Shown here in pieces: positions 61,986 through 64,000 of a stretch of DNA of 64,000 bases. Within the stretch, counting starts at the first letter, position 1. Each line of letters opens with the position of its first letter. The position numbers and the translations under genes are program-made. Below the pieces are notes generated by a model. That model was given only the letters and a program-made list of their open reading frames with translations, ran no database searches and was not told where the DNA came from. Source of the DNA: DATLMR01 sp035634255 (lineage in GTDB: Bacteria; Acidobacteriota; Blastocatellia; UBA7656); assembly GCA_035634255.1 (NCBI GenBank), contig DASQDI010000063.1, forward strand, positions 19,173 to 83,172, read 5' to 3'.

Positions 61986-64000
61986 CTAAATCGAGAAGCT
62001 CATTTCGATCCCGGCGATGTCGATCTTCCTGTCGAGCAACATCGCCTCTTCGTCGGACAATAGGTTCTGCTCGCTTAAACGCGCGCGCGGGCTGGCGACT
62101 ATGTTGCGGAGCAGGTTGTCGAACCGGCCCGATATCGCGCGCACGGTCTCGACTTCGAACAGGTCGGTACTGTAACGCCAGTACCCTTTAATCCCTTCTT
62201 CCGTCTCCCAGAGATCGAGCACCAGATCGTACTTCGAAGTCCCGTTGTCGATCTCCAACGAATCGAGGGTCAGGCCCGGGAGCTCCAGCTTGCTGTCGGG
62301 CGTGTTCTGGAGCGTGAAGACGACCTGAAAGATCGGGGCTCGCGAGAGGTCGCGCTCGGGCTGTACCTCCTCCACGAGCCTCTCGAACGGGAGGTCCTGA
62401 TGCGCGTAAGATTGGAGCGCCTCTTCGCGAACCCGCGCGAGCAGCTCGATGAAGGTGGGGTCGCCGGACAGGCGCGTCCTCATCACGAGCGTGTTGACGA
62501 AGAAGCCGATCAGGGCCTCGACCTCGACGCGGTTGCGGTTGGCGATGGGAACGCCTATCAGCATGTCGTCCTGGCCGGAGTAGTGATAAAGCAGAGTGCT
62601 GAACGCGGCCATCAGGGTCATGAAAAGTGTGGAGCCATTTTCGCGGCTCAATAAAAGGAGCGACTCGGTCAGCTCGCGGCTAATCTCTATCGGGTACCGG
62701 TCCCCCCGGAAACTTTGAACGGCAGGGCGGGGCCGCCCCGTCGGAACGTCCAGCACGAGAGGCGCGCCCGACAGGTGCTCGCGCCAGAACGCGAGCTGCT
62801 CCGCGAGCACCTCTCCCGCGAGCCACCCCCTCTGCCAGTGCGCGAAGTCGCCGTACTGAATCGCCAGCTCTTCGAGCGGGGAAGGCTTGCCCTCGTCGAA
62901 GGATTCGTACAGCCGGGCGAATTCTTTCATGAGGACCCAGCGGGACCAGACATCCGAAACGATGTGGTGCAGGGTCACGAGCAGCAAGTGGTCCGACTCG
63001 CCCATCTTTATCAGCACGGCCCTGATCAGAGGCCCGCGCTCAAGTTCGAAGGGCAATCCGGCCTCAAGCCGCGCGAGGCCCAGCGCTTCTTCCAACCGCC
63101 TCCCGTCATCAAGCTCCTGTAGGTCGACCCTCGCAAGGCTCAGAGTCGAATGCGGGGAGACGAACTGCACGGGCTCTCCTCCGACCACGGCGAACGTCGT
63201 GCGCAGGGCTTCGTGCCGCCTGATTATCTCGTCGAGGCTTCTCTCAAGCACGCCGACATTGAGGGAGCCTTTCAACCGGACGGCCGTGGGCACATTGTAG
63301 AAAGGACTGCCGGGCTCAAGCTGGTCCAGAAACCACAACCTTTGCTGGGCGAATGAAAGTGGCAGGCCCTCCGCGCGCGATACCGGGGCCAGGGCGGGTA
63401 CATCACCGACGCCTTTCTCTTCCCCCTGCCCCACCTTCCGCTCCGCGACTCTTTCCGACAGGCGCTCGATTGTCGGGTGCTCAAATATATCTCGCAGAGG
63501 GATGGCGACGTTGAAGGCGTCTCTCAAACGGTATATGACCTGAGTGGCGGATAAAGAGTGGCCTCCGAGGTCGAAGAAATTATCCGATATCCCGACGCGC
63601 GGGACGTTCAGGACTTCGGACCATATGCCCGCCATAGACGACTCGATCTGATTGCGAGGCGCGACGTAGGCACAGGCCGGTTCCGCGGAAACGCTCTCGG
63701 GGTCGGGCAGGGCCTTCCGGTCAACTTTTCCGTTAGGGGTGAGCGGGAATTGCGGCAGGGCCGAGATCACCGAAGGGACCATGTAATCCGGCAGGCGATC
63801 CCTCAGGAATTGCCGCAAGTCATGAACGGGCACTCCCAGCTCGGAGTGAGGCACGACGTACGCGATCAGGCGCTTATCCCCGCGCTCAGTATTTTGGGCA
63901 ACCACCACGCCCTCCCGCACGCCGGGGTGACGTTTCAGCACGGCTTCGACCTCTTCGAGCTCGACCCTGTAACCCCGGACCTTAACCTGATGGTCTTTGC
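61986..64000 (-). CDS. non-ribosomal peptide synthetase, C-terminal part (A-PCP-C)
   Basis: The open frame continues past the right edge; the visible 671 codons hold the end of an adenylation domain (DHQVKVRGYRVELEEVEA, LTPNGKVDRKALP with the A10 Lys), a peptidyl carrier protein (NFFDLGGHSLSATQV, Ser near 63560) and a complete condensation domain (FAQQRLWFLDQLEPGSPFYNVP, active HHIVSD at 62952-62969, QDLPFERLVEEVQPERDLSR). The protein stops in the linker after the C domain (LSDEEAMLLDRK), with no further A or thioesterase domain. The product needs another protein or an amine acceptor for release. Confidence 0.93.
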   Translation of the reverse strand, partial: KDHQVKVRGYRVELEEVEAVLKRHPGVREGVVVAQNTERGDKRLIAYVVPHSELGVPVHDLRQFLRDRLPDYMVPSVISALPQFPLTPNGKVDRKALPDPESVSAEPACAYVAPRNQIESSMAGIWSEVLNVPRVGISDNFFDLGGHSLSATQVIYRLRDAFNVAIPLRDIFEHPTIERLSERVAERKVGQGEEKGVGDVPALAPVSRAEGLPLSFAQQRLWFLDQLEPGSPFYNVPTAVRLKGSLNVGVLERSLDEIIRRHEALRTTFAVVGGEPVQFVSPHSTLSLARVDLQELDDGRRLEEALGLARLEAGLPFELERGPLIRAVLIKMGESDHLLLVTLHHIVSDVWSRWVLMKEFARLYESFDEGKPSPLEELAIQYGDFAHWQRGWLAGEVLAEQLAFWREHLSGAPLVLDVPTGRPRPAVQSFRGDRYPIEISRELTESLLLLSRENGSTLFMTLMAAFSTLLYHYSGQDDMLIGVPIANRNRVEVEALIGFFVNTLVMRTRLSGDPTFIELLARVREEALQSYAHQDLPFERLVEEVQPERDLSRAPIFQVVFTLQNTPDSKLELPGLTLDSLEIDNGTSKYDLVLDLWETEEGIKGYWRYSTDLFEVETVRAISGRFDNLLRNIVASPRARLSEQNLLSDEEAMLLDRKIDIAGIEMSFSI

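Noticed and set aside
63941..64000. Start of the NRPS gene at the first visible Met (63941)
   Set aside because: The same frame continues upstream to the edge with adenylation-domain sequence (KVRGYRVELEEVEA), so 63941 is internal.

Overview
The window looks like chromosome from a Gram-negative bacterium, most likely an acidobacterium (Blastocatellia-like). This is inference from gene content: lpxD and a type IV pilus alignment complex indicate an outer membrane, menaquinone is made by the futalosine route (MqnE), and there is a DUF5777 barrel, a SufR/Mrp/ErpA set and many secreted proteins of unknown role. Coding density is high on both strands. The first ~29 kb and the last ~18 kb look GC-rich, while about 30-46 kb is visibly more AT-rich and holds mostly housekeeping genes. 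I see no rRNA, tRNA, CRISPR array, insertion sequence or prophage.

Layout. 1-12.5 kb: a truncated beta-propeller protein, an FkbM methyltransferase, an FHA-transmembrane-serine protease fusion, P5C dehydrogenase, an S41 protease and a large PIG-L deacetylase. 12.8-18 kb: a sodium:solute symporter coupled to a 45-residue membrane protein, then a pilN-pilO-pilP-like-pseudopilin operon. 18-29.9 kb: zinc-ribbon membrane proteins, a DUF255 thioredoxin-fold protein, glutaminyl cyclase, a CuA-type cupredoxin fused to an outer-membrane barrel, MgtE, a ribbon-helix-helix protein and MqnE. 30-46 kb: TetR, a small [2Fe-2S] protein, rpiA, a glutaredoxin-like protein, YgfZ, then an iron island (erpA, mrp and sufR divergent from encapsulin, encapsulated ferritin and an unknown protein), xerD, lpxD, parAB, a DUF151 nuclease and ssb. 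46-58 kb: NtrC-type regulator, glycerate kinase, RNase HI, a peptidoglycan-binding protein, a histidine kinase and an SbcC/Rad50-like ATPase. 58-64 kb: a long structured leader before a NusG-like gene, convergent with an operon of NRPS, di-heme cytochrome c and carbamoyltransferase that runs off the right edge.

Points of most interest. (1) Two identical perfect 16-bp palindromes, one inside parB and one 7.9 kb away, look like a non-canonical parS. (2) The sufR promoter has a palindrome in its spacer and the mRNA appears leaderless; the divergent encapsulin gene appears leaderless too. (3) A complete encapsulin plus encapsulated-ferritin operon carries an unknown third gene. (4) A CuA domain is fused to an outer-membrane barrel. 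(5) An NRPS ends in an unpaired condensation domain and is followed by a cytochrome and an atypical carbamoyltransferase. (6) The 750-bp leader at 58 kb may contain a c-di-GMP-like riboswitch and a small, possibly frameshifted, ORF.
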